From: JAFTYO01 sp045644765
GTDB taxonomy: Bacteria; Pseudomonadota; Alphaproteobacteria; RF32; CAG-239
Reading direction: 5' to 3'
Length of the DNA stretch: 64,000 bases
NCBI GenBank assembly: GCA_045644765.1
Contig: JAZRHM010000009.1
Location: 1 to 64,000 of the forward strand
Under the pieces are notes generated by a model. The model saw nothing but the letters and a program-made list of their open reading frames with translations, was not told the origin of the DNA and did no database searches. Below, piece by piece: positions 17,393 through 26,190 of the stretch (within the stretch, counting starts at the first letter, position 1; every line of letters starts with the position of its first letter). A program made the translations under genes and the position numbers.

Positions 17393-17920
17393 TTATTGTT
17401 GACTTTGACGATATTTTTCAAGCTTTTTTAACAGCATATTTCTTTTCAAACGACTAATTCGGTCAATATATAAAATACCGTCTAAATGATCAATTTCATG
17501 TTGCAAGACAACTGCAAGATAGTCTTCAGCCTCTATTTCTTGCTCTTTTCCGTCATAATCTATATATCTTACCTTTATCTTGTAATGGCGTTCAACATCT
17601 GCTCTTTGATTCGGAACTGACAGGCATCCTTCACAAAAAAAGATGGTTTCTTCAGATTTATAAATTATCTCCGGATTAATCAAATACATAGGATTTCCGG
17701 CTTTCGGATTTCCGTCTTCATCTTTTTGTTCCGTATCAAGTACAATAATACGTTTAGAAACACCAACTTGAGGAGCTGCCAACCCCACTCCTTTATCGGC
17801 ATACATTGTTTCAAGCATATCTCTTAAAAATTTTCTTATATCATCATCAACTTTTAAGACTCTTTCGGCTTTTTGCTCTAAAATCGGATGAGGATATTCA
17901 TATAATTCTAAAACGCTCAT
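17393..17920 (-). CDS. def: Peptide deformylase
   Basis: 175 residues, standard length. All three conserved motifs are present: GVGLAAPQVG, EGCLSVP (metal-ligand Cys) and QHEIDHLDG (two metal-ligand His and catalytic Glu). It removes the formyl group from nascent proteins. Last gene of the murF-nrdR-nusB-def operon, 12 bp after nusB. Confidence 0.97.
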   Translation of the reverse strand: MSVLELYEYPHPILEQKAERVLKVDDDIRKFLRDMLETMYADKGVGLAAPQVGVSKRIIVLDTEQKDEDGNPKAGNPMYLINPEIIYKSEETIFFCEGCLSVPNQRADVERHYKIKVRYIDYDGKEQEIEAEDYLAVVLQHEIDHLDGILYIDRISRLKRNMLLKKLEKYRQSQQ

Positions 17921-17932
17921 TGATAACTCCGC

Positions 17933-18421
17933 TTAAATTCTAACACTGTGCGCTATCTGATCTAATAAAGCATTTACCATTTTAGGTTCGTTTTTGTTAA
18001 AGAATGCATAAGCCAAATCAACATATTCCTGTATCAAAACTTTAGTATCAACATCTGTTGTGTTGCTAAGTTCATAAACAGCACACAATAACAAAGCCTG
18101 TAAAGTTCCGTTCATTCTGTCAAATGGCCATTTATCATTTAAGAACAAGCTCAAAGACTTTTCTATATCTTGCTTTTTGGTATGAACACCTCTTACCACA
18201 TCTTCAAAATATTCTGTATCTATGGGTGAAACCTCAAGCATTTCTTCCGTTTCGGTATATGAATTTTCTTCAATCACATAACGACCTACTTTACCTTGAA
18301 CAAAATCTTCAATTACGGTATCAACCGGAAGTTGACCATATGCGATCATATATGTTGCCTGAACCGCCGCCAAACGAGCTCCGGTTTTTTTACGAATTTT
18401 TTTCGATACGAACTTTGTCAT
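17933..18421 (-). CDS. nusB: Transcription antitermination factor NusB
   Basis: 162 residues, all helical. NusB features: RLAAVQATYMIAYG at the N-terminus, RMNGTLQALLLCAVYEL in the middle, VLIQEYVDLAYAFFN and the C-terminal VNALLDQIA. It joins NusE (S10) on boxA RNA in rRNA antitermination. A mid-protein insertion (SYTETEEMLEVSPIDTE) makes it slightly longer than many homologues. It starts 3 bp after nrdR. Confidence 0.93.
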   Translation of the reverse strand: MTKFVSKKIRKKTGARLAAVQATYMIAYGQLPVDTVIEDFVQGKVGRYVIEENSYTETEEMLEVSPIDTEYFEDVVRGVHTKKQDIEKSLSLFLNDKWPFDRMNGTLQALLLCAVYELSNTTDVDTKVLIQEYVDLAYAFFNKNEPKMVNALLDQIAHSVRI

Positions 18422-18424
18422 TTT

Positions 18425-18910
18425 TTAATCTTCCTTATTGTTTTGTATAATAGGTTTTGCCAATTTATCTATCGTTTCAACAAAATCTTCAAAATCTTTT
18501 ACCTCTTTAAAATCTTTATAAACTGAAGCAAATCTGATATAGGCTATATTATCAAGTCTTGAAAGAGAGTCCATAACTTTTTCACCGATAGCCTCAGTTG
18601 ATATTTCGCTTTCACCGGAACTTTCAAAACTACGTTGAATATAATTGACCAATTTATCAACTCTTTCTGCAGATATAGGACGCTTACGTACAGCCAACTC
18701 AATAGAGCGATATAGTTTATCTCTATCAAAAGTTGTACGTTCACCATTCTTTTTCACAACAACTAGTTCTCGTAACTGTACACGCTCAAAAGTTGTGAAA
18801 CGAGACCCACACTCAGGGCACTCTCTTCTGCGTCTGATTGATGAACTATCATCAGCAGTTCTCGAATCTTTAACTATAGTTCCCTCTCTACCGCAAAACG
18901 GACATCTCAT
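18425..18910 (-). CDS. nrdR: Ribonucleotide reductase transcriptional repressor NrdR
   Basis: 161 residues. An N-terminal zinc ribbon (MRCPFCGREGT and CPECGSRFTTFE) is followed by an ATP-cone domain (VVVKKNGERTTFDRDKL, RSIELAVRKRPI). It represses ribonucleotide reductase genes in response to the bound nucleotide. It lies between murF and nusB with only 2-3 bp gaps, so it is translationally linked to both. Confidence 0.97.
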   Translation of the reverse strand: MRCPFCGREGTIVKDSRTADDSSSIRRRRECPECGSRFTTFERVQLRELVVVKKNGERTTFDRDKLYRSIELAVRKRPISAERVDKLVNYIQRSFESSGESEISTEAIGEKVMDSLSRLDNIAYIRFASVYKDFKEVKDFEDFVETIDKLAKPIIQNNKED

Positions 18911-18912
18911 TT

Positions 18913-20235
18913 TTAACTTCCCTTTTTTATCAATTCTTGCACTACTTGATACAACTTTGAAGAATATCTTGCACCTTTTATAAGAATAATATCATTTTTT
19001 TGCAAGAGCTTATTTAATAAAAAATCAACCAAAGGTTCTTTATTTTCAAAATAATATTTTTCTTTATCATCAGAAACACAATTCAACATATCTTTCATTT
19101 CAGGGCACACCCCTACTACGACATCAATATCAGATTGCTCTACAATATTACCTATTTCAATATGTTTTTCTTGTGATAATGCTCCAAGTTCGGCCATTTT
19201 ACCCAAAACAGCAATTTTACGATGTGTAGTTTGTGTATCGCTTAAAGATTTAATGGCAAGTTTCATTGCTTCAGGTTGTCCCGAGTAACTATCGTCTATC
19301 AAAGTGAATGTATCACCATTTTCTAAGGTTAATTTATATTGTTTCCCTCTCCCCTCCAAAGCCTTAAAATCTTTAACATATCGCGCTGCTTTTTTCACAT
19401 CAAGTCCTACAACTTCTATCACTTTTAAGGCGCATAATGCATTAGATATATGATGTTCTCCCGGAGTTGCTGTTTCAAAAACTGCATCACAATTACAATT
19501 CTTGCCAAACTTAAATATATTATCAGTATGTTTTTTTGCAGTTTCATTCAAAATTTCATAAAAATTTGTATCTTCATTTATAATTGCTATCCCTTTTGGT
19601 GCAAGGCCTTCAAAAATTTCGGCTTTCGCATAGGCTATATCCTTAAACTCATTAAAAAATTCAATATGCATCGGATATACATTGGTCACAATTGCAATAT
19701 CCGGTTTTACATATGATGTTAAACGAGAAATTTCTCCTTTTGCGCTCATTCCCATTTCAATAACGGCAAAATCTGCATCCATATCCAAATTACATAAACT
19801 TTCAGGCACTCCGACAAAATTATTATGATTGCCTGCCGTTGCATAAGCTTTACCAAACTTTGAAAGTAAAAATTTTATTTCTTCTTTAGTTGTTGTTTTT
19901 CCCGAACTTCCTGTAAGTCCTATAACTTTTCCTTTAAATAATGATCTGTTATAAGCTCCTATTTTTCCATAAGCATCTAACGTATCTGTAACAACAATCT
20001 GTTTATCTGCAGGAACTTGTTCTATTAAATGATCAACTATAACCAGAGGACAACCTTTGTTTATAACATCAGACACAAAATTATGACCATCAAAATTTTC
20101 ACCTTTAACTGCAACAAAAACATCACTTGGTCCACACTTCCTGCTATCTGTTGAAACTCCGTTGATTTCAGCGTATTTGATATTCGATTCATAATTTAAT
20201 ATTTCTGCGATTTTTATTGATGTTATCTGTTCCAT
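18913..20235 (-). CDS. murF: UDP-N-acetylmuramoyl-tripeptide--D-alanyl-D-alanine ligase
   Basis: 440 residues. Mur ligase domains in order: N-terminal UDP-binding part (GVSTDSRKCGPSDVFVAVKG), ATP loop GLTGSSGKTTTKE, YATAGNHNNFVGVPESL, and a C-terminal domain with LIDDSYSGQPEAM and AVLGKMAELGA. It adds D-Ala-D-Ala to the peptidoglycan precursor. The ATG at 20235 is chosen: GGGGATATT precedes it, a promoter lies at 20274-20302, and the longer in-frame start would fall inside the terminator of the upstream gene. First gene of the operon. Confidence 0.94.
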   Translation of the reverse strand: MEQITSIKIAEILNYESNIKYAEINGVSTDSRKCGPSDVFVAVKGENFDGHNFVSDVINKGCPLVIVDHLIEQVPADKQIVVTDTLDAYGKIGAYNRSLFKGKVIGLTGSSGKTTTKEEIKFLLSKFGKAYATAGNHNNFVGVPESLCNLDMDADFAVIEMGMSAKGEISRLTSYVKPDIAIVTNVYPMHIEFFNEFKDIAYAKAEIFEGLAPKGIAIINEDTNFYEILNETAKKHTDNIFKFGKNCNCDAVFETATPGEHHISNALCALKVIEVVGLDVKKAARYVKDFKALEGRGKQYKLTLENGDTFTLIDDSYSGQPEAMKLAIKSLSDTQTTHRKIAVLGKMAELGALSQEKHIEIGNIVEQSDIDVVVGVCPEMKDMLNCVSDDKEKYYFENKEPLVDFLLNKLLQKNDIILIKGARYSSKLYQVVQELIKKGS

Positions 20236-20273
20236 AATATCCCCAAGTTCTTTCTGTTTTAAAAACCACCTGA

Positions 20274-20302
20274 AGTATAAGAAATTATATCTTTGATTGC
20301 AA
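20274..20302 (-). promoter_or_regulatory. Promoter of the murF-nrdR-nusB-def operon
   Basis: On the minus strand, TTGCAA (20297-20302), a 17-bp spacer and TATACT (20274-20279), about 40 bp upstream of the murF ATG. Confidence 0.5.
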
Positions 20303-20327
20303 GTAAAAGATATTCTCATTAAAGCAT

Positions 20328-20356
20328 AAAAAAAGCTCTCTTTCGAGAGCTTTTTT
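20328..20356 (-). terminator. Intrinsic terminator after the Bax-inhibitor-1 gene
   Basis: An A/T-extended stem AAAAAAGCTCTC with GAGAGCTTTTTT around a 4-nt loop; symmetric, with a T tract on either strand. It lies 12 bp after the stop codon. Confidence 0.85.
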
Positions 20357-20367
20357 AACATTGAGCA

Positions 20368-21090
20368 TTATCTTCTGTCACCCATTATTCTTAACAAATC
20401 TAAGAACAAATTAATAAAGTCCATATAAAGAGCCAAAGCTCCTGATACGGCTTTGCGTGTTAATATATCTTCCGAATCGTGACCGACATACATTGAACGA
20501 ATGCGTTGAGTATCATATGCTGTTAAACCAACAAAAATAGCCACAGAAATGTATGAAATCACCCAATATAGTGTGGAACTTTGCATAAATATATTAACTA
20601 AGCTGGCAATAATTATGCCCCATAATCCCATAATCATAAAAGAGCCGATTGATGTTAAATCTTTTTTTGTAGTGTATCCGTACAAACTCATTGTACCAAA
20701 TGTAGCAGCCGTGATCAAAAACACTCTAAACACACTTGCGCCTGTGTAAAGCAACATAATAGGAGCTATTGAAATGCCCATCACGGCAGAAAACAACCAA
20801 AACATTGTTTGAACTTTAGATGCAGATCCTCTTTGAACTGCAGAATTAAACATAAACACCATAACCAAAGGCGCAATCAGAGCAGCCCATCCCAACAATG
20901 ACAAACCGGCATATCCTTCACTTACCTTGAAAAACATACCTATTAAACCTGTGTTTATCAACAAATATACAGTTAAAGCTGTTAAACACAAACCACCTGT
21001 CATATAGTTATAAACTTTTATCATGTATGAGCGTAAACCCTCATCAACCGTATCTTTAACAACAGCTGAGGTATAAGTTTTGGTTTTCAT
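20368..21090 (-). CDS. Bax inhibitor-1/YccA-family membrane protein
   Basis: 240 residues with about seven membrane segments. BI-1 (TMBIM) family features: GLRSYMIKVYNYMTGGL near the N-terminus, a segment with LYTGASVFRVFLITAATFG, YDTQRIRSMY, and the C-terminal ALALYMDFINLFLDLLRI. Bacterial members act as membrane channels or regulators (BsYetJ is a pH-sensitive calcium leak; E. coli YccA modulates FtsH). Single-gene unit with its own promoter and terminator. Confidence 0.93.
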   Translation of the reverse strand: MKTKTYTSAVVKDTVDEGLRSYMIKVYNYMTGGLCLTALTVYLLINTGLIGMFFKVSEGYAGLSLLGWAALIAPLVMVFMFNSAVQRGSASKVQTMFWLFSAVMGISIAPIMLLYTGASVFRVFLITAATFGTMSLYGYTTKKDLTSIGSFMIMGLWGIIIASLVNIFMQSSTLYWVISYISVAIFVGLTAYDTQRIRSMYVGHDSEDILTRKAVSGALALYMDFINLFLDLLRIMGDRR

Positions 21091-21122
21091 TTTTTTCTCC
21101 TTAAAATAATTATCCTCTTTTA

Positions 21123-21151
21123 AATATAGAAATTTTTTCTTAAAAAATCAA
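21123..21151 (-). promoter_or_regulatory. Candidate promoter of the Bax-inhibitor-1 gene
   Basis: On the minus strand, TTGATT (21146-21151), a 17-bp spacer and TATATT (21123-21128), with AAGGAG before the ATG at 21090. Confidence 0.45.
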
Positions 21152-21174
21152 TAAGCGTTCATAAAAAAACAGTA

Positions 21175-21897
21175 TTATTCGCTATAAAAAAAATCATATA
21201 CTTTTGCAAAAACCAAATTATAGTATACGAAAAAAAACGAATAAAAAACCAAATTAAGATACCCGTTACATCCTATATATTTATCCATCTCATAAATAAT
21301 AACGCACGGAATATTCAATAAAAACACCAATAAAACAAACTGCCAATAATTGCCTGAACTTTTTTTCCATGCTTTTTTTAATGATCCGTTTAAGCCCTGA
21401 ACCGAAGATATAAATGCCAAAAACGGACGACAAAGTATTATAGGAAAAATTAACATTAAAATCATAGATAAAGCAAACATATTCAAAATATTTATTTGTG
21501 CATTTTGCAACTGATACATATAGCTCTCAAAAAACATTAAATATTTATCATCAAAACCCATTAAAAGTGGTAAATACGGTAATAAGCCAAGTAATACACT
21601 TATAACTATAACCAAAAAGAACATTTTAGTAGAAGGTATAAGACTACCCAAAATATTTGGTATAAAAAAGTATGGCTTTTTATGATAGTAATATCTAAAA
21701 AACACGCACCAAAAAATATAATATGCAAAAAGCCACAATATACTTAACAGATTAGAAAAACCTCCTTGAATGAATTCAAAGCAAAATAAGTATATAGAAT
21801 TCACAATTGCAAACAATATCAGATGTTTATACGGCAAACCATATACAGCATCTTTCAAGGTTTTTAAAACCGGAATTTTAACCACATAATCAGACAT
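21175..21897 (-). CDS. Hypothetical polytopic inner-membrane protein, 240 residues
   Basis: No family recognised with confidence. About five to six membrane segments (starting near residues 25, 50, 90, 135 and 190), joined by short basic loops, with an amphipathic N-terminus (VVKIPVLKTLKDAVYGLPYK). It begins 18 bp after virD4 and is the last gene of that operon, so it may be a membrane partner of the coupling ATPase, though a passenger gene is equally possible. The Shine-Dalgarno sequence is weak. Confidence 0.65.
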   Translation of the reverse strand: MSDYVVKIPVLKTLKDAVYGLPYKHLILFAIVNSIYLFCFEFIQGGFSNLLSILWLFAYYIFWCVFFRYYYHKKPYFFIPNILGSLIPSTKMFFLVIVISVLLGLLPYLPLLMGFDDKYLMFFESYMYQLQNAQINILNMFALSMILMLIFPIILCRPFLAFISSVQGLNGSLKKAWKKSSGNYWQFVLLVFLLNIPCVIIYEMDKYIGCNGYLNLVFYSFFFVYYNLVFAKVYDFFYSE

Positions 21898-21915
21898 ATT
21901 TTAAACTCTAATTGA

Positions 21916-24123
21916 TCACTGTTCTATATCTTCTTCAAAATTGTCAGTATCAGCGTTAGGATCATAGTCAATTCCTAATTTAGCAAGCATATCGTCATTG
22001 ATATCTTCTCGTTGAGCCACAATCCAATCTGGAACATTAGGAGATGGTTTCATTGCTGCTAATTTTTTCATAGCAGAATCCAAATACCAACGTGGAGCAT
22101 CTGCCATAATAGGTCTATCAATATAACTTTGCATCAATACAACCTGCTTTAACATAGGCAAACTTAACAGTTGTGTTGTAGTAATAACCGAAACACCTTG
22201 TAACTGATAGCTCACATTTTTAGCAAATGGATTTGAGTTCTTACCAAGCCCCCCCTCGTTTTTCGAATATGATGTAGTTTGTACCGTACGGTTACCAATC
22301 ATTTTTGAAAAACGTTGAGCAGTCACTTCGTTGTTTTGAGATAAAATAATTTTACAAGCAGTTGTAGAAATTACCGTTTCCAAGTCATCTTTTCCATATT
22401 TACCGGATATTTGTCCTAAGTCTTGTCCGATAAGCAGATATGACACTTTTTGACCACGACCAACCGCCGGCCCATCAATAACTGCTTTAAGTTTTGGCAT
22501 TTGAGGAAACTCGTCGAGCACAAACAGACACGGGAACGGACCCATTTTACCATCGGTTTTATTTTCAAATTTTGGAGGATTAGAAATTAAATATGAACTC
22601 ATCAATTCAATAAACACACTGGAAATCATACCAAGCGCTCTGGCATCAGTCTGGTTAATTGATAAATAAACTGAAATCGGTTTCCATTCACCGGTAATAG
22701 GGTCTTTCATACCTCGCAAATCTTTAAAGTGTAAATCTGAAAAACTTGTTCTGGCAACAACCGCCGAGTTCTTAAATATATTAATACCGGCAAACGCTGT
22801 AGAAATAACAGAGCCGCGCTCTTTATCAGGCATTGCCGATAATGAGCTCAATTCTGTGTAACAACGTTGAGAATATCCATATTTACGAGCTTCTTCAACC
22901 GCTTCATCCAGCAAATCATGCATAGGATCTGCCATCGCCGCCATTTGATCACCCTCTGCAAGTCTGCGCTTAATTTCTTGAGCCTGCTTAATTTGTGCTT
23001 CAGTTAACCATTCCAAAATCATAGCGATACTAGATTCTCTTCCTATCCATTTTTCAGGCAATAAGTTCCATGTTCCGATAGGTATATAATTATCAATGGT
23101 CAAAGTTCCATTCTTCATATCAGATATTGCCTTAGGAACTAAAGGATCTCTCATATCACGATAATATCCTTCAAGAACTCGCTTATCTTCTTCGTCTAGT
23201 TTACCTTCATAAATACGGCCGATGAAGTAATCATTAGCACGAGCTCTTTCGCATTTCGATGTAATAAAGTGAATAAAACCATTCAACGCCGCACGACCTG
23301 TTTGCGACCAGTGAGGATCTGCTCCGCCTTTAGGGTCCTCAACCAAAATATTACATATAGAATCGATGTACATATCTCTATCCGGTCCCATCTCAGGCAC
23401 TGCATTTGGAGAAAGAGGATTCCAACTTGGATAATATATCCCCTCAGAAGGGTTATCTTCAGCACCCCAGTTAATTATAAACACCGGTCCGACCTTAGCT
23501 CTAGCACCTGATGTCTTAAAACACAACTCAGGCTTAGGGTCATTAATAACCAAGCTCATACCTTTAGCATGGAAAATTGTCGGCATAACCACTCCAACCG
23601 TTTTACCGGTTCCAGGAGGCGCACAACATAATGTTGACAATGTTTCTTTTAATAAAAGTAACCTTCCGTTAAATTTTCCTACAACTTGGCAGAAACCATC
23701 AAAACCTAAAAGTTCCATTTTATTAATATCACGTAATGTAGCAATACGTGCTGAACCATGAACATTAGATTGAAATTGATACGGACAGGTCAGCATTCCT
23801 GTTATTAGTCCGGTTGGCAAAGATAAAAATGGCAATATAGGAAGCCAACGACCTAAAGAAAATTCATTTCCTGCTGATAATTTTTGCATCCAACTATAAT
23901 ATTGTTGAAACAAAAATGACGGATTGGATTGAACAGCTTTAAGAAAAGATTTGACGGTAGCTATCGTATTTTTTGATATACCTTTTTCTATCAAAAAAGC
24001 CATCGGTAATGAAAAAATTGTCAGAATAAGAGTAACAACAAGCGTGATAATCATTGTCATCGCCATCCACTTGACCGCGTTATCATATTCTTCCCATTCC
24101 GAGCCTCTGTTTCTTAAACCCAT
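21916..24123 (-). CDS. virD4: VirD4-type T4SS coupling ATPase
   Basis: 735 residues. Two N-terminal membrane segments (about 20-45 and 92-112) and a cytoplasmic P-loop ATPase: Walker A APPGTGKTVG near residue 170 and Walker B LFVLDEFPQM near 500. NDPKPEL after the Walker A region and LIGQDLGQISGKYG belong to the TraG/VirD4 family. It recruits substrates and hands them to the secretion channel. No relaxase is visible, so effector or adaptor substrates are as likely as DNA. It is separated by about 17 kb from the virB genes. A run of seven Gs on the coding strand lies at 22249-22255. Confidence 0.93.
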   Translation of the reverse strand: MGLRNRGSEWEEYDNAVKWMAMTMIITLVVTLILTIFSLPMAFLIEKGISKNTIATVKSFLKAVQSNPSFLFQQYYSWMQKLSAGNEFSLGRWLPILPFLSLPTGLITGMLTCPYQFQSNVHGSARIATLRDINKMELLGFDGFCQVVGKFNGRLLLLKETLSTLCCAPPGTGKTVGVVMPTIFHAKGMSLVINDPKPELCFKTSGARAKVGPVFIINWGAEDNPSEGIYYPSWNPLSPNAVPEMGPDRDMYIDSICNILVEDPKGGADPHWSQTGRAALNGFIHFITSKCERARANDYFIGRIYEGKLDEEDKRVLEGYYRDMRDPLVPKAISDMKNGTLTIDNYIPIGTWNLLPEKWIGRESSIAMILEWLTEAQIKQAQEIKRRLAEGDQMAAMADPMHDLLDEAVEEARKYGYSQRCYTELSSLSAMPDKERGSVISTAFAGINIFKNSAVVARTSFSDLHFKDLRGMKDPITGEWKPISVYLSINQTDARALGMISSVFIELMSSYLISNPPKFENKTDGKMGPFPCLFVLDEFPQMPKLKAVIDGPAVGRGQKVSYLLIGQDLGQISGKYGKDDLETVISTTACKIILSQNNEVTAQRFSKMIGNRTVQTTSYSKNEGGLGKNSNPFAKNVSYQLQGVSVITTTQLLSLPMLKQVVLMQSYIDRPIMADAPRWYLDSAMKKLAAMKPSPNVPDWIVAQREDINDDMLAKLGIDYDPNADTDNFEEDIEQ

Positions 24124-24144
24124 TTTTATCCCTCATTATAAAAA

Positions 24145-25641
24145 TTACATATTGCCACGCAATATTTTTTTGATACGTTGGAAATCTTCCATATCCAATT
24201 TAGAATCTGCTTCTTCAACTGTTTTAGAGAACAATTTTATTTCCTTCGGACTACCTCTGTTAATTCTGGTAACTTCCACTTGAAGATTATCCCAAATTTC
24301 GAACATATCTTCCGCATTAATAATATTACCCATTTGAACAATTACATATGGAACTATATCAAAATCAAAATCGATATCTTCAAGTTTTCTCTGCAAAGCT
24401 TCTTTAGCTAAAACAACTTTACGAACCGGAGATATACGATGCGAATTTTCAGAAAACCATAATGGCTCTTCATTATTAAAACGTTCTTCATCAGCAAGCC
24501 AATCCCCTGCTTCTTTATCTACCAAGCATAAACAAATTTTTCCATCAGCAACAGCTAGAAAATCTACTATAATATTTTTATTAAGCGTTACACCCGAAAT
24601 AATATCATATCCCTTTTGTGTTAACACATCTACTATCGGATTATTACCTCTGGATTTTTGTTCATTATTAGATTTTTCAATTTGTTCAGTTGTAGACTTA
24701 CGATTTTCTTTACGTAAATTCTTTTCATCTCGACGATAATCTTTCGTATTTTCTGCTTCATAACGGCGCTCTTTTTTACCTTTTTTATCACTGTTATCAC
24801 GTGAAACAAACAATGGTTTACGCCCATCTTCATCATCAACATTTTTACGATGCGGCTTAGAATCTTCCTCAATATGTTTTGTGTTTTTCTTAGAAGAATA
24901 TGACGGTTCCATATCATTACTGTCTAAATCATCAAAAACACTCTCTTCTTCTTGCTTTTTTTCCTTCTTTTTATTTTTATTACCGTCTATCTTGAAAATA
25001 TCAGATTTTTCAAAAGAATCAAAATCCAAATCAAACTCATCATCCTCATCATCAAGATTAAACAATGAATGACTGAATGTTTCTCGGGCGTTAGCGGCTT
25101 TTTCTTTTATGCTTCCTGTTCCATATGCTCCACCTAAGCCAGATGTAGTGCTTCTATAAGAAGTGGCAACCTTGTTGGTTGTATAATTTGGTGACGGCGT
25201 TGCAACAGGTTCGTTATCTGAATATTCACGTATAGGCATTCTGCGACCTGTTGGCCTTATTTCTTTATAAGACTTTTTCTTAACCACCACAGGTGTCTTA
25301 CTTATAGAAGGTTTCAACACAACAGCATTACCTTTGATAAGAGAGAATGGGTATTTTAAGAACTTAAATATAATAGATTCCCAAGATACCATACTAAGAG
25401 CAATCCACCCTGTGAGCCATAATGGAATGAAAGAAATTATAATCAATATAAAGGCCCACTCTTTTGGTGTATCAATTACCCAACCTGCAACCCATAAATT
25501 CCACGCATAAACCCAATGTAATGGCCAAAAAATATCAAAACGCCAACTTTCAAGCATAATAACCCTTATGCCCTCAGTGAAGATAACACTCCACAGGCAT
25601 CCTACAAACACTATTCTAAACAGCACGAGTAAGGGTTTCAT
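24145..25641 (-). CDS. Membrane-anchored cytoplasmic protein in the virD4 operon, 498 residues
   Basis: No known family assigned. The N-terminus has two to three membrane segments (about 5-22, 60-78 and 80-100) with SWRFDIFWPLHWVYAW between them. A long, highly charged, low-complexity linker (about 125-320, rich in Lys, Glu, Asp, Arg and Ser) leads to a folded C-terminal domain (about 330-498). That domain has a KNIIVDFLAVADGKICLCLVD strand pair that loosely recalls restriction-nuclease-like folds, a weak inference. The N-terminal membrane module resembles the next upstream protein (163 residues). It lies 21 bp before virD4 and is probably a coupling-protein partner. Confidence 0.7.
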   Translation of the reverse strand: MKPLLVLFRIVFVGCLWSVIFTEGIRVIMLESWRFDIFWPLHWVYAWNLWVAGWVIDTPKEWAFILIIISFIPLWLTGWIALSMVSWESIIFKFLKYPFSLIKGNAVVLKPSISKTPVVVKKKSYKEIRPTGRRMPIREYSDNEPVATPSPNYTTNKVATSYRSTTSGLGGAYGTGSIKEKAANARETFSHSLFNLDDEDDEFDLDFDSFEKSDIFKIDGNKNKKKEKKQEEESVFDDLDSNDMEPSYSSKKNTKHIEEDSKPHRKNVDDEDGRKPLFVSRDNSDKKGKKERRYEAENTKDYRRDEKNLRKENRKSTTEQIEKSNNEQKSRGNNPIVDVLTQKGYDIISGVTLNKNIIVDFLAVADGKICLCLVDKEAGDWLADEERFNNEEPLWFSENSHRISPVRKVVLAKEALQRKLEDIDFDFDIVPYVIVQMGNIINAEDMFEIWDNLQVEVTRINRGSPKEIKLFSKTVEEADSKLDMEDFQRIKKILRGNM

Positions 25642-25698
25642 CTGTTTTCCTCGATATTTTAGAAGATATTATTACATTTCATTTCAGATAACAAGTAT

Positions 25699-26190
25699 TT
25701 ATTGCTCCTTACGTTGAATAATTTTTTCGGATATGTTTTTTCTTAATGCTTCAGCATCTTTTGCAACGCTGGTTTTTTCCTGCCGTATTCGATCTTTTAT
25801 CACATCTTCGATGCTTATTTTTTCGCCTACGGAAATGTTTTTAATCACAACATGAACATCGTTTTTTTCATATTTTTTCATACTACGGTTGTTGATATAT
25901 TCTATAGGTTTTATAAGCAAATTAATGTAATTTATCTTATTTACTTTACGTATGCCATACAACCATAATACAAAAACTATTAATAAAACTATAAAAAAGC
26001 TAAAATCAGAAAAACCGGATATAACTCCATAACCGTTCCAATAATCAACAATAACACGCCATTGCTTCATATTGAATATGTCAAATTGCCATATCATTTT
26101 CATGACAAAGCGGGCAAAACTCCAAAAAAGAAATGTCCACACAAAAGCCAAAATGAGAAATCTTAATAATCTAGCGATTTTTTTTATCAT
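25699..26190 (-). CDS. Small membrane protein paralogous to the N-terminus of its neighbour, 163 residues
   Basis: No family recognised. Two membrane segments (about 8-30 and 65-85) flank a loop with MIWQFDIFNMKQW, which parallels SWRFDIFWPLHW in the adjacent 498-residue protein. A basic cytoplasmic tail with predicted coiled coil follows (KNISVGEKISIEDVIKDRI, then a Lys/Glu-rich end). Its ATG overlaps the stop of the 893-residue gene by 1 bp. Duplication and divergence of one membrane module beside virD4 is the most economical reading. Confidence 0.68.
   Translation of the reverse strand: MIKKIARLLRFLILAFVWTFLFWSFARFVMKMIWQFDIFNMKQWRVIVDYWNGYGVISGFSDFSFFIVLLIVFVLWLYGIRKVNKINYINLLIKPIEYINNRSMKKYEKNDVHVVIKNISVGEKISIEDVIKDRIRQEKTSVAKDAEALRKNISEKIIQRKEQ

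Noticed and set aside
20236..20361. A 42-residue N-terminal extension of MurF
   Set aside because: It would span the promoter and the terminator of the upstream gene, and the family starts near the ATG at 20235.
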